A stretch of 64,000 nt of DNA from Eutypella sp. D-1. Taxonomy: Eukaryota; Ascomycota; Sordariomycetes; Xylariales; Diatrypaceae. Shown here in pieces: positions 23,778-33,329 of this stretch. Made by a program: the position numbers and the translations under genes. Within the stretch, counting starts at the first letter, position 1. Every line of letters begins with the position of its first letter. The notes under the pieces are model-generated. The model had not been told where the DNA came from. It worked only from the letters and a program-made list of their open reading frames with translations, and searched no databases. The stretch covers positions 2,728,001 to 2,792,000 of the forward strand of contig JAJTTP010000002.1 of assembly GCA_023313575.1 (NCBI GenBank), given 5' to 3'.

Positions 23778-23831
23778 GATGATCTGCAATTACTAGACAG
23801 CTAGAGCGTTGTCAACTCAAAGTGTTTATTG

Positions 23832-23863
23832 AACGATATAGTTAAAGTTTAAACTATATCGTT
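23832..23863. repeat. inverted repeat upstream of the D-amino-acid oxidase
   Basis: Perfect 12-bp arms AACGATATAGTT and AACTATATCGTT are separated by 8 nt. The repeat lies 55 bp before the oxidase ATG. It could be an operator for a dimeric regulator, a leader hairpin, or chance in AT-rich DNA. Confidence 0.6.
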
Positions 23864-26553
23864 GCCGCGTTGTCTAGTACCTAGTATTATACTACGGCTT
23901 GAGCGGGTCAATGATAAGACTTTACGTAACATCTGTTCATTGCCAGCAAGTCTACAGTTTAAACTTATGCAATCGAAGTTATAGGCATTTGGAATATATA
24001 ACGGATATTGAGTTCATGTTGGGGTAACTTTCTACTAACTTGCTGATATAGGTATCTTCGAACAAATGGCCTTAGGTAATTACCAAGGTGTCTAGGTGTT
24101 AGCGATTTCGGGGAATCCGAATATCGGAGGCGTTTTGTGGCGGCTATGTGGGGCCGAGACGAGTGCCAACGCCTAGAATAACGGGCGTGAAGCACCTATC
24201 CTCACAACTTACTGCAGGCTCGGTGACAGATTTGTATATATTCTAGATATGGTGTAAATAGTGACATTTAACATCGCTCCGAAATGTTCTCAATGCAGTC
24301 GTATGCCTATAATCGGGCGCCTAGGCTTGGCCATGTACTCTAGCGAGTCTTGAAGATAGCGACAGAAGGAACTCCATCTGGGTTATCTCCGTTCAACCGA
24401 CTGGTTGTATCTATCAACGGCCATGATCTAAAACTAGATCTTGACTCATAAATCCTCAGCCGTATCCTTTATATGGCCACAGGCCGGATTGTCCCGCGGC
24501 TCCCGAGGAGGCTGTTGCGACCCCCAGAGCGACCGCTACTAAATTTAGGACAACAGTGAATCCATCAAGGCGTATTAACCGCCTAATTAGAATAAGGACA
24601 TAACTATGATTGAGCAAAGGCAAGTTCTGAGACATTCCTTTATTCCATTGGCGCTTCGACCTACTTATTCGTCGACTAGGATAAATATATCATCATGATG
24701 AGCACCTATTCTGAGTATTTGTCTCCAATATCAGGATGGATGTTAGCGCACGCGCCGATCCGGGGCAAGCAGGCTCCTCCTTATCATGCTTACACTGCAT
24801 GGCCCGACGCGTCTTTGCGTGTAGGATTTTTCGTTGCCATGTTACAGTTGCACAATGCTATCGTAACAGTATGCTATGCTTACCTACCATCTGCCAATCA
24901 GGCCAAGAATAGGCCGGATCCTGCTTCTTCCGAAGCTATAGCAACCCAACTAGGGCGGATACTCACAAGGCACAAGAATGGTGGACGAGGATACACAATC
25001 CTCAGTTATGGAATTGGAAAAAGGCAAGGCTGGTTGGCGTACACTTATTTGTGAATGAAATTACGGTTAGCACAGCATCGTGCCAATCAATCAATACCAT
25101 AGAGGAGAGTCTAGGGAAAGGAGCAACAGATCTCCGATGTCAGCTCGGGCCAACCTTACAGTGAAGTGGCTGGGGTTCGACCCGGTGATAGGCGCCAAGG
25201 CGGTAGACGAAAGTATGCTGCCTTTTCTTAGTGCGAGGATATTCCTTCTTGATTCTGATCACATTTTGACCCTATTTAGAACATTCGTACCTGAATCCTG
25301 TCGAACTATGATCGCCTATCTGAGCCGCCGAAAACTACAAGCGCACTTCCTACTCATCGATGATTGAACAGTTGGGTCTCAATCGGTTCAATTGCGATTC
25401 GCGCTCTCACACTTCAGCGATCAATTAAAGACGAGGCAAGACAACCGTCATCCGATATGGAGTTCTATCACCGCGTAGTGTTTTGTACGGTCGCAATCTT
25501 ACTTACCGCTCCGTGACACCGCAGCAAACCAATGGCACCAAAAACTCAGGCACACACCAACCACAGAGCTGTATCTTCCCTCCCTTCGGGACTTTACGTG
25601 CAACCTTGCACCCTTGGTGTAGCCTGTGGTAGTAATGAGCATCCTACAAAAGAGAGAGAAGCTTCGGTGGTGACCCGAGTCTGCGCGCTTCTTGACCTAA
25701 ACCCCTGTCCGCGGGCGCCTACGATGCGGTGTGATCCCGGGGCTGATTGGTTCATCCCGGTGCTCGCACACTAAAGGCGACTCTGCTATTTTTGGTCCGG
25801 CCAATCACCGGGCCCAATCCCTCTATGTATCGCCAGGAGATGCCACCCCTCCCCTCGAGCCCCTCCTTTTCGCGCTTTTCACTCTCGATCAAGACTGCGC
25901 TCCCGCTCACCTCGTGGGTTGAATGGGCACCTAATGCGTGTAGATTGATAACCTTGTTTCCTAAAAGTCCCCTCCGTTGGAAGGGCTAGTTTGGGGGGCA
26001 GGCTTAATCCTCCCTCTTTAGTGGACGACGATGGTGGCTGGCCCCACCTCGCAGCGCTTAAAGAATGTGTTCTGCGTTCTTCGTGCACAGGATCTAGAGG
26101 ATTGCAGTCTAAAATGCGACCAAGATGGTCCAGTCAGCGCCTCCCGCGCACTCCCGCTTTGGGGTAGCGGGCTTTCGATATGCAGGTGCAATGTTGTGTG
26201 TTGGTTTGGTATATACATCTGTGCGACCCGTTCGCCAGCTTCACCCTGAAGAATAGAATGATAATTCTTTCTCTCTCTCCTGCCCTGCTCGAGATCTCTC
26301 TTGTGTTAGTGATCCCAGGGGGTTGCGTGCATCTAACTCGAGTTGCTATTTTTGATATCACCACCTAGAATCGAAGGGACACGGATAACAGGGTTCCCGA
26401 AGATCTAAAAAAAAAGAAAAGAGGGAAGAAAAGTGACAAACGATTACTTGTGGTTCTGTTACCTCGCATCTGGTGTAATCGAAGACGCACGGCTCCCGGC
26501 GCCAACATCCCTTGAACGGGAGAGAAGAAAGGAAAAAAGGATATCTACTAACC
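23864..26553. other. gene-empty stretch
   Basis: No supportable gene across 2.7 kb. The largest frame (24695-25054, plus, 119 residues) has no motif and no partner exon. The last 500 bp include CT-rich segments and A-rich leader and are presumably the promoter of the next gene. Confidence 0.55.
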
Positions 26554-28539
26554 ATGTCTCCAACGATGCCCTCGGGAGGGCTCTCGTTGTTCCCCAATAC
26601 CAGCGCAACGAAACCACCATCTCGGAAGACAACCCCCAAGCCCCGCGTTTCCCACTCCAGGGGACCGTCCCACGAGATGTCACCGTCAAGGAACGGCCGG
26701 TGGACGCCGGAAGGTCTATCTGAATTTATTATCGACGGCTCACCACAGAGAGCCGCCGGCGATTCGCGTGTACCTTCACCACCCCCACATCTATACCACG
26801 AGAGCGAAGCCGGGCCTTCGGTCTCGAGACCCGTGCCGCCGTCGGAAGTACCACCGCGGGCGGACACCGCTTTCTCGGGGGCGACGCTCGTCCGCGGCAA
26901 CAGCAATCGGTCCCGGGCTTCGATCGCTAAGAGACCAGTCGACGAGATCTCGACCTCCGCACCAGCGGAGGAGACGGCGATCCGCTCTATGTTCCCCCAG
27001 TACGACCACAGCCGGCCCCTGGAACAGCAGAACTACTTCCCAACCCAGACGAGTCCGCGCCACATACCGCGCACGGTAATCAGCAGACAATCGCACTTCC
27101 CACCGGAGGCGGAGGCCCAGAGCCCCCCGCCGCTGAGGAGTCCGGTGCGAAGTCCGCTTAGCGCAGGCTCGGCGCAGCAGCGATGGCCCAGACGAAACAA
27201 CGATCCGCCGCCGGTGATCCCGCCGGTGAGCAAGACGGAGGAGCTCCGAGACTACTGGAAGGCGGCGAACGGGTGGAAGGCGTCGGCGACGGAAGGCCGG
27301 ACCTACTGCCTGAAGCTGGCGCCGGAAAAGGACACGCCGGTGTACACGATGTCGTCGGCGACGCAGCCCTTCTACCACCTGCGGATCGACCCAACCTCGG
27401 CGTCGGCGAGGGTGACGCTCAGCCGGCACGACCCGGCAAAAACATGCAAGGACCGCGACCCGCAGGCCGCAGCGGCGCGGTCGCCGGGGATCCTGAGCGC
27501 GCTGCGCGACGCGGAGAGTCCCGGCAGCGGATCCGGCAGCGCAAGCACCAGCCGGCCGTGGCAGGAGGTCATGAACACGACGTTGGAAGAGCCGGCGCGG
27601 CGGCAGCGGCCCAACGACGGGCTCGTCGCCCTGCTGTACCCGTCAGCGGCGGCGCGGGTAGCGCTGGAGCGACCCGGCGACGCAGCCGCCGTCGCGGCCG
27701 CCGAGAACGAGTGCGCCCGCCTCGTCTGGGACGCCGACAGCGCCAACTACTTCCTCGCGCACCCGGCGCTAGCGGCGCCGTTCTGCGTGACCATCGAGCG
27801 CAACGCCGCGTGGAGCCGGACCGAGTACGCGCTCGAGCACGTGGAGTCGCCACGACACCTGGCGCGCTTGACGCGCGAGAGTGCTGGCGGCGCCGGCGCC
27901 GGCTTCCTCGAGCTCGACACCTCGGTCGCCGCCCGCGTCGAGGCCAGCTACTACATCCTCGACGTGGCGGTGTGCGCGCTGCTCCTCGTGGCGCACCTCG
28001 ACGAGCGCGACAACCCCGCCGCGTTTGGCGAAGCCTTCGAGCCCCCGCCATCGTTCCTGCAACCGCCGCTGCCGGCGCACCTGCGGGAGGACGGGGGCGC
28101 CGACGGGGACGGAGCAGCAGCAGCAGCCAACGGCGGGCGCTCCAGCATGAGCAGTCGATTGAGCGGGCTCCTGCACGGACGCGGACGCGGCGGCGAAGGC
28201 GGCGACGAGGTCGACGGCCGGGGGAGGCCGAAGCGCGGCAAGAAGGGCAAGCGGAGCAGACTAGGGCGACCGACGGAGGAGTTCGAGATAGACCTGGAGA
28301 GCCAGAGCAGCGGCAGCTTGGGGGGGTCCAAGTTCCACCACTCCTTCTCGCTGTCTTCCAAGGACAAGGGCAAGGACAAGTACCGGGAGCGGGATAAGCT
28401 GCCCGGCCCCACGCGCGCCGCCATCAAGCTGCTCTCCCTCTCCTTCAAGTGCGTCATCTGGGCCCTGACCATCCTCTTCAAGGCCCTCTTCGCGGTTGTC
28501 GTCGGCCTCAGCAAGTGCGTGACGAGTGAGAAGCTGTAG
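26554..28539 (+). CDS. conserved fungal protein of unknown function, C-terminal hydrophobic segment
   Basis: 661 residues without introns from the ATG at 26554, in context CTAACCATGTC. The open frame continues 14 codons upstream to a non-ATG codon, which I ignore. The first 220 residues are Ser/Pro/Arg-rich and probably disordered. A folded core follows with DYWKAANGWKASATEGRTYC, MSSATQPFYHLRIDP, NDGLVALLYPSAAARVALE and CARLVWD. After this comes a Lys/Arg/Gly-rich linker with EEFEIDLESQS, and a final hydrophobic segment of about 25 residues (LSLSFKCVIWALTILFKALF) that may anchor the protein in a membrane. From memory, similar fungal proteins carry the doubtful label acetylserotonin methyltransferase-like; I see no methyltransferase motif. 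Very high GC creates long shadow frames on both strands. Confidence 0.8.
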   Translation: MSPTMPSGGLSLFPNTSATKPPSRKTTPKPRVSHSRGPSHEMSPSRNGRWTPEGLSEFIIDGSPQRAAGDSRVPSPPPHLYHESEAGPSVSRPVPPSEVPPRADTAFSGATLVRGNSNRSRASIAKRPVDEISTSAPAEETAIRSMFPQYDHSRPLEQQNYFPTQTSPRHIPRTVISRQSHFPPEAEAQSPPPLRSPVRSPLSAGSAQQRWPRRNNDPPPVIPPVSKTEELRDYWKAANGWKASATEGRTYCLKLAPEKDTPVYTMSSATQPFYHLRIDPTSASARVTLSRHDPAKTCKDRDPQAAAARSPGILSALRDAESPGSGSGSASTSRPWQEVMNTTLEEPARRQRPNDGLVALLYPSAAARVALERPGDAAAVAAAENECARLVWDADSANYFLAHPALAAPFCVTIERNAAWSRTEYALEHVESPRHLARLTRESAGGAGAGFLELDTSVAARVEASYYILDVAVCALLLVAHLDERDNPAAFGEAFEPPPSFLQPPLPAHLREDGGADGDGAAAAANGGRSSMSSRLSGLLHGRGRGGEGGDEVDGRGRPKRGKKGKRSRLGRPTEEFEIDLESQSSGSLGGSKFHHSFSLSSKDKGKDKYRERDKLPGPTRAAIKLLSLSFKCVIWALTILFKALFAVVVGLSKCVTSEKL

Positions 28540-29158
28540 CTGTAGTTCCCTGCCGGGGGAGGGGGGGGGGGCGGTGGGCTTCTTACATGCCAGTTGGGCT
28601 AAAGCAACTATTGTTAATGGCGACTAGGCGTTGGCTTGATGAGGGAGGGCGGTTACCGGATTGGGACACTGTGATAGGACGGGCTGGGCAACTACTTTGG
28701 ATATCTTTCTCTCCATTTCTTGGCTTCGTTTCGATACCACACATTGTATTTACATGATGGGACGCTCTAGATATAGGCTGGGAATTTTCTTCTATTTTCG
28801 GTGTACATTAGGGGCGTGCTGGATGTAATGAACGGCATGACAATACCAGGTTTAAAAACGGCGGATTATATACGGACAAATGCACACAAGCATTGATATG
28901 ATATAGCTTCATGGATACAAATCAACATGTCCTTATTCCTTTTCGACGGAGGGGTATCGTGAAAACTCTTTCCTGCCCCGCAAGACCTTAAAATAAAATA
29001 AAAAACACCTCGACGCCCTCGTTCATTTTCGTGACAAGATTAGGCGAGACTTAGCTCTTCGGTTCCGCCAGCATTGAACAGAAAGCGTCACAGCCTCGGC
29101 TTTCCTTTTGCCCTCTTTAATTGCCTTCCCATTTTGACTCTGTAACTCGCCCGTGGCC
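28540..29158. other. intergenic between convergent genes
   Basis: Holds a G-rich run (about 28554-28578, including 11 consecutive G at 28561-28571) right after the stop of the preceding gene. The remainder is presumed 3' UTR. Confidence 0.6.
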
Positions 29159-30179
29159 CTATCGCTTCCGCTCCCGCACCTTGATCTTCTTCCCGGATTT
29201 CCTGATGCCGCCGACGGTGCGGGTCTTGGCCATGCGGGCGCGCTGAACCTCGAGCTCGTTCTCGGCAGTGGCGAGTACGCTCGCCTTCCTACGCGCACCC
29301 TTCAATCGTCGGCGTACCTTCTCGAGGAGTCTCTTCCGCTGGTCGGCGCGCAGCTTCTCTGGGTCTAGCTTTTCGAGATCGTCGACTTCGTCTTCGTTCT
29401 CTAGTTCCGCATCGATCATCTCCTCGCGCTCGTCCTCGGCTTCCGCGAATACGATCTTCTTCGGCTTTTTAGGCTGGCTCTTCTTCGTCCCTGGAGCGAT
29501 CAGGTCGTCGAGGTCGCCCATATCATCGTCGTCGTCTTCCGCATCGTTTGCGGATTCCTCGCCGTCGGCATCAGGGTCCCCGCCGAGCAGAACCACCCTC
29601 TCCTCCAAACTTTTCACCTCCTTCAGCGCCAGCGTCCTCTGCGTCCTCAGATATCCCATATCCTGAGTCTTGAGCAGCCGCACCGTATCGATGTCCAGCA
29701 CTCGGTTGCCGCGGTCCCCGTCGACAGTGCCGGTCCACCGCTTGCCCTTGGATGCAAATGTGCCCGGGCCGGAGCGCGACAACACTGGAAAGGTGGCGAA
29801 CGCCACCACAAATTAGCATTTATTCTCTCGTTTCGCTATGGAAGTGAAGGTGTAGACGTACTGCCAAAGAAGAACTCATCCTCGTTCCGGTCGGCGGCCT
29901 TCTGGCGCAGCGCCCGTAATTGAGCTTTCTTTTTGTTGTGATCTTTGGCGCGAAGGGAGTAATCCTATCACAGTCGTAGAGGAATAGTTAGCAACAGTCA
30001 ACGATAGTGAGCTAAGGAGAGAGGAAGAGAGGAAGCAAGTGAATGGATGAATGGATTGATGGACGAATAAAATAAATTCTTACCTTATGTTTCTCTAGGA
30101 GCCCCAGGCGGGATCGCTCAGTGGGCTGTGATCGCTCCTTATGGTTCCGTCGCTGGAATGTATTCCGTATCGACGACAT
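29159..30179 (-). CDS. UTP11: Utp11, U3 snoRNP / small-subunit processome protein
   Basis: A nucleolar component of the small-subunit processome needed for 18S rRNA maturation. Three exons, 30179-30084, 29964-29862 and 29784-29159, join in phase to 274 residues. Conserved family blocks are [15 protein letters not shown] and [20 protein letters not shown] (spanning the first intron). FFFGMLSRSGPG spans the second intron, and [15 protein letters not shown] follows. The middle has an acidic stretch ([12 protein letters not shown]), and the C-terminal half is charged and basic, ending [10 protein letters not shown]. The introns have ordinary donors (GTAAGA and GTACGT). Length matches the family. 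Confidence 0.95.
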
Positions 30180-30702
30180 GGTTGCAGATGTGATGTACCT
30201 CTATAAGTTTCTATAGGTCTAAGTTCAGGTTTCCGTCTCTGTATTTCAGGGTTGATAAGAAAAAAAGAATAGGATAAGGTCGAGTAAATTATAATGGGGC
30301 AAATCAGTTATAAGTTCATAACTACCAATAGGCAAATAACCTGATAGGCTACCTATATATCCCAGAATATTCAAGTATCGGGGATTGTAGTATTAACCAG
30401 CCACAGCTAACTGCCCAGGTGGTATATCATATTTCTTACTCTTATTACTCTCTTCTTACGAGGGTCCCCTTAGCTGGATTGTCTGGGATGACATCATGCG
30501 AGTAGGCAAATAACATCTGATCAAATTCAATGCATTCCAATCTCTAGCTCTAGTTACTAGATAAAGACAAAGAGAAATGGAAAGAAAGGCCGCATTAAAC
30601 ATAATCGGTTTTGTCAACGCAAGGATCTCTACCAAGAACTCGTCGTCGAAATGCGTGCTACAATAGTAAAGCCATAACAAACCACGGGCCTCACGGCTTT
30701 GA
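30180..30702. other. intergenic
   Basis: Promoter of UTP11 and 3' side of the next minus-strand gene. AT-rich around 30240-30450. No gene seen. Confidence 0.6.
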
Positions 30703-31542
30703 TTATTCCTCTTCGAAAAGCTCACCGTCTGCGTTATCCTCGGAGTTATCAGGGTTTGGTTGCGGTTGCGGCGGTTCGTCCAATACGTGCGATTGGTCTC
30801 GTGATAACTGAAGTCGGAAGTGTGCATCGTTACGGAGACGAGCAATCATCATAAGGTGTCTTTCATCTACAAAGTTGTTGATTAGCTTGAGAAGAGCTGG
30901 ATATTATTTGAGAGAGAGAGAGAGAGAGAGAGAGCTGTCAATAAAGTACGTACCACAAATTTCGCGCGGCGGGATGTAAGAGTAGTGCACATCGATTTTC
31001 GAGGTCGCCACCCTCCCATTAATGTTAAAATAACTTTCGTTCCCATCGACATCCATTATCTTATGATACTGTGTGATGGCCACGCCGATGCGATACGACC
31101 CCCCCACTCGAAACTCGAGCCCTTGGAATACGGCGTAGGCAATAGTTAACCACGGGTGAACAACGGAGAGGGAGACCTCGACCCACGGCTGCGCAGATAC
31201 GTTAGGGTCTGGGACCTTGAAGACTTTCTTGAGCCTCCCCGTGGGTCCTAATGGTCCGCTCCCGTCCTTTTCGATCCGTGTACCAAACTCATCCGTCAGG
31301 AAGATGGACGCGACGCTTTGGTAGTGTGTAACTCGAGGACATTCGAGGCTGATGATAACCGGGCGGGTTAGGGCCACACCCTCCTGAGCTTGCCGCGGCG
31401 GCTGAATCTCTACCCTCGCATGTAAGCTGTAGTCTTGCCCATCCCTCGCATCATAGCTAATAGAGCTCCACGGGGGGGCAAATGGGGGTGGGTCGTCGTC
31501 CTCGATGACATCCATGACGGGTTCAGGGAATGGATATTCCAT
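30703..31542 (-). CDS. beta-rich protein of unknown function (possible velvet-like fold)
   Basis: Two exons, 31542-30954 and 30896-30703, join in phase to 260 residues; no named homologue recognised. The first exon is beta-strand-rich (YSLHARVEIQPP, ALTRPVIISLECP, VASIFLTDEFGTR, LEFRVGGSYRIGVAI, KIDVHYSYIPP). Alternating hydrophobics and an RVGGSYRIGV strand near the end loosely recall the velvet/Rel-like beta sandwich of fungal regulators, but velvet signature residues are missing, so this is only a hint. The second exon is helical then acidic (LLKLINNFVDERHLMMIARLR, ending GELFEEE). The intron's pyrimidine tract is a CT microsatellite. An upstream exon is possible but not needed. Confidence 0.6.
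30909..30934. repeat. (GA)n/(CT)n microsatellite inside an intron
   Basis: About 13 GA dinucleotides on the plus strand. On the coding (minus) strand this is a CT run immediately before the CCAG acceptor at 30897. Confidence 0.85.
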
Positions 31543-32048
31543 CTTGGCGAACTGGAGACGCTGTAGACGATGGAGTTCTTAATACCTTGATATTGACTTG
31601 CCATAGTCCCAAGACAGTCCTCATCTGGTAGTAAGTAACCCATATTCTTATAGCTTGGGGATTCGGCGGCACTTGACCACGTTGATGCCTTCTTGTAAAC
31701 ACCGACAAACAATATCACAAACTGGTGTCAGTCTCGTACAACTCCATCAAAGTCTCAGGAGCCTACAGCGGTTTGGGGTCTACACGGGCTACCTGCAAAA
31801 TTCGAAAACCGGTGTCGGCCCTATTCAGTTTGTTGAAAGTCTAATGCTGCTGCACAGCCCCCAGCATCGGATACGTTGGCTGTCAAACAAGAAAAAATCT
31901 CGACTATTACCATCACTTATAGGCCAGACAAGAACCGGTATCATCCTTGTAGGCTTCATTAACAATACTAAATCTGTCTTTCTTCTGGGTAACAGCTAAA
32001 TTAAACCACCGCCTAGAGAGGATCAAACACAAGAATCGGCACGAGCAT
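31543..32048. other. intergenic
   Basis: 5' side of the beta-rich protein gene and 3' side of the secreted protein gene. Frames of 60-114 residues without motifs. No gene seen. Confidence 0.55.
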
Positions 32049-32834
32049 CTAAGCGATGACAGTCACGGTGTGCACATATTTAACCTTGCCCGCCTCGATC
32101 CGCACCTCGTGCGAATCCGGCATGTTTCCCAGGGAGTCAAACGAGCACAGGACGTCCACCGAGCCGACTGTCTCATCAATCACGTACCGCCGGTTGCCGT
32201 TCGGCGTCGCGCTGCCGCCCCGGGGAAGGGTCGCGCCGCAGGGCCTCGTCAGTATCGACCCTTCGACCCGCTCGCAGTCCGTACCCCACGGGATCGAGTC
32301 GGCGGCCGCGGGGTCCGTCCACATGTCGAGGTAGGCGTCGCCGACCCTCCTGAGCTCCTCGCGACTCGGGCGCGCGCCCTCCTCGATTGTGCCCCAGTCC
32401 TCCTCCTGGATGTACGAGAGTGTCTGTGGCGCGTTGAAGAACAGGTCGCCCGTCGTCGCGGCAATGGTGTCGATCAGTGCGATGGCGCTCGTGTCCTCGT
32501 CTTCGTGCCGGATCTGCGTCCCGATCACGTACTTCGCGTCGCCCGTGGCCGAGATTAGCATCGTGTAGCTGGCGCACGCCACCGTGTCGGCCGTAGTGCG
32601 GTTCAGGTCGATCGCCAACGCCTGGCTCAGGACCCCGCTGCTGATCTCTGCCTCCTCGTTGTTTAGCTTGTACGTGAAGTTGCTGCCTGACAGCGGGAGC
32701 CCCTCAGTCGACCCTGTGCTTTGCGCCTCGAGGTAGCTAGCGGCTGCGGCTAGGAGACCCTCCCGGGTGCAGTCGGCATTGATCATAGCAATGCACGTCG
32801 TAAAGACGGCTGCGATACTCGTACGTCTAGCCAT
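32049..32834 (-). CDS. secreted protein, DUF8021-like
   Basis: 261 residues with an N-terminal signal peptide (hydrophobic residues 7-20, cleavage likely after MINA) and then a Cys-containing mature part. Family-like segments are SGSNFTYKLNNEE, a DYLxxW-like YLDMWTD, and a C-terminal beta region with RRYVIDETVGSVDVLCSF, PDSHEVRIEAGKVKYVHTV. This resembles the small secreted fungal proteins grouped as DUF8021, whose function is not established. The gene has no introns. N-glycosylation sequons occur (NFT, NRT). The start is the first ATG after an AT-rich leader. Confidence 0.75.
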   Translation of the reverse strand: MARRTSIAAVFTTCIAMINADCTREGLLAAAASYLEAQSTGSTEGLPLSGSNFTYKLNNEEAEISSGVLSQALAIDLNRTTADTVACASYTMLISATGDAKYVIGTQIRHEDEDTSAIALIDTIAATTGDLFFNAPQTLSYIQEEDWGTIEEGARPSREELRRVGDAYLDMWTDPAAADSIPWGTDCERVEGSILTRPCGATLPRGGSATPNGNRRYVIDETVGSVDVLCSFDSLGNMPDSHEVRIEAGKVKYVHTVTVIA

Positions 32835-33329
32835 ATCGTGATATACTTTATGCGTGATGTTTTCGCCAGTAGAATTATACTCCCACGTTAAAGAAGGTTA
32901 AAAAAGATAAAGAGATTTTTTTAAACCCCCCCCCCCCCCAAAAAAAAAACCAGGACCTCATTTTAAGCGTCTGTCAAGCCATTATCTATTGTCGGACTCG
33001 ATGTCCGTTCATTGCTGTTCACCTCCTTTTTCCTGTTCTTGGCTAAACTCAAAGCGGGGACGGAGGTGGCGGGCTGTAATTAGCCACGGCATTTCAGATT
33101 CTTGCTTTTCAGACATTATACACATCACACTAATCTATATGTATCGGTAGACGGACTACTTTAATATTGCATGTAATCCAAGTCATAGTCATGTCCTCAT
33201 ATGCTCAGATTTAAATCAAGTTCAAGTTGCAGCCAATGTCGAACAGCTTATGTACTAGAGACAGTCCAACAACGCTGTGTCGAGAGACTATCCATCCTAT
33301 TGGATTTAATGTAGATGGCAATTATATCT
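32835..33329. other. intergenic with C/A homopolymers
   Basis: Contains 14 consecutive C (32926-32939) followed directly by 10 A (32940-32949), about 95 bp before the secreted protein's ATG. No gene seen. Confidence 0.6.

Noticed and set aside
24695..25054. 119-residue frame in the 23.9-26.5 kb stretch
   Set aside because: No motif, signal peptide or conserved-looking segment; isolated.
27183..28397. 404-residue overlapping frame inside the 661-residue unknown gene
   Set aside because: Very GC-rich DNA suppresses stops in all frames. This frame is Arg/Gly/Ala/Pro-biased, as expected of a shadow, while the chosen frame has balanced, fold-like composition and a terminal hydrophobic segment.
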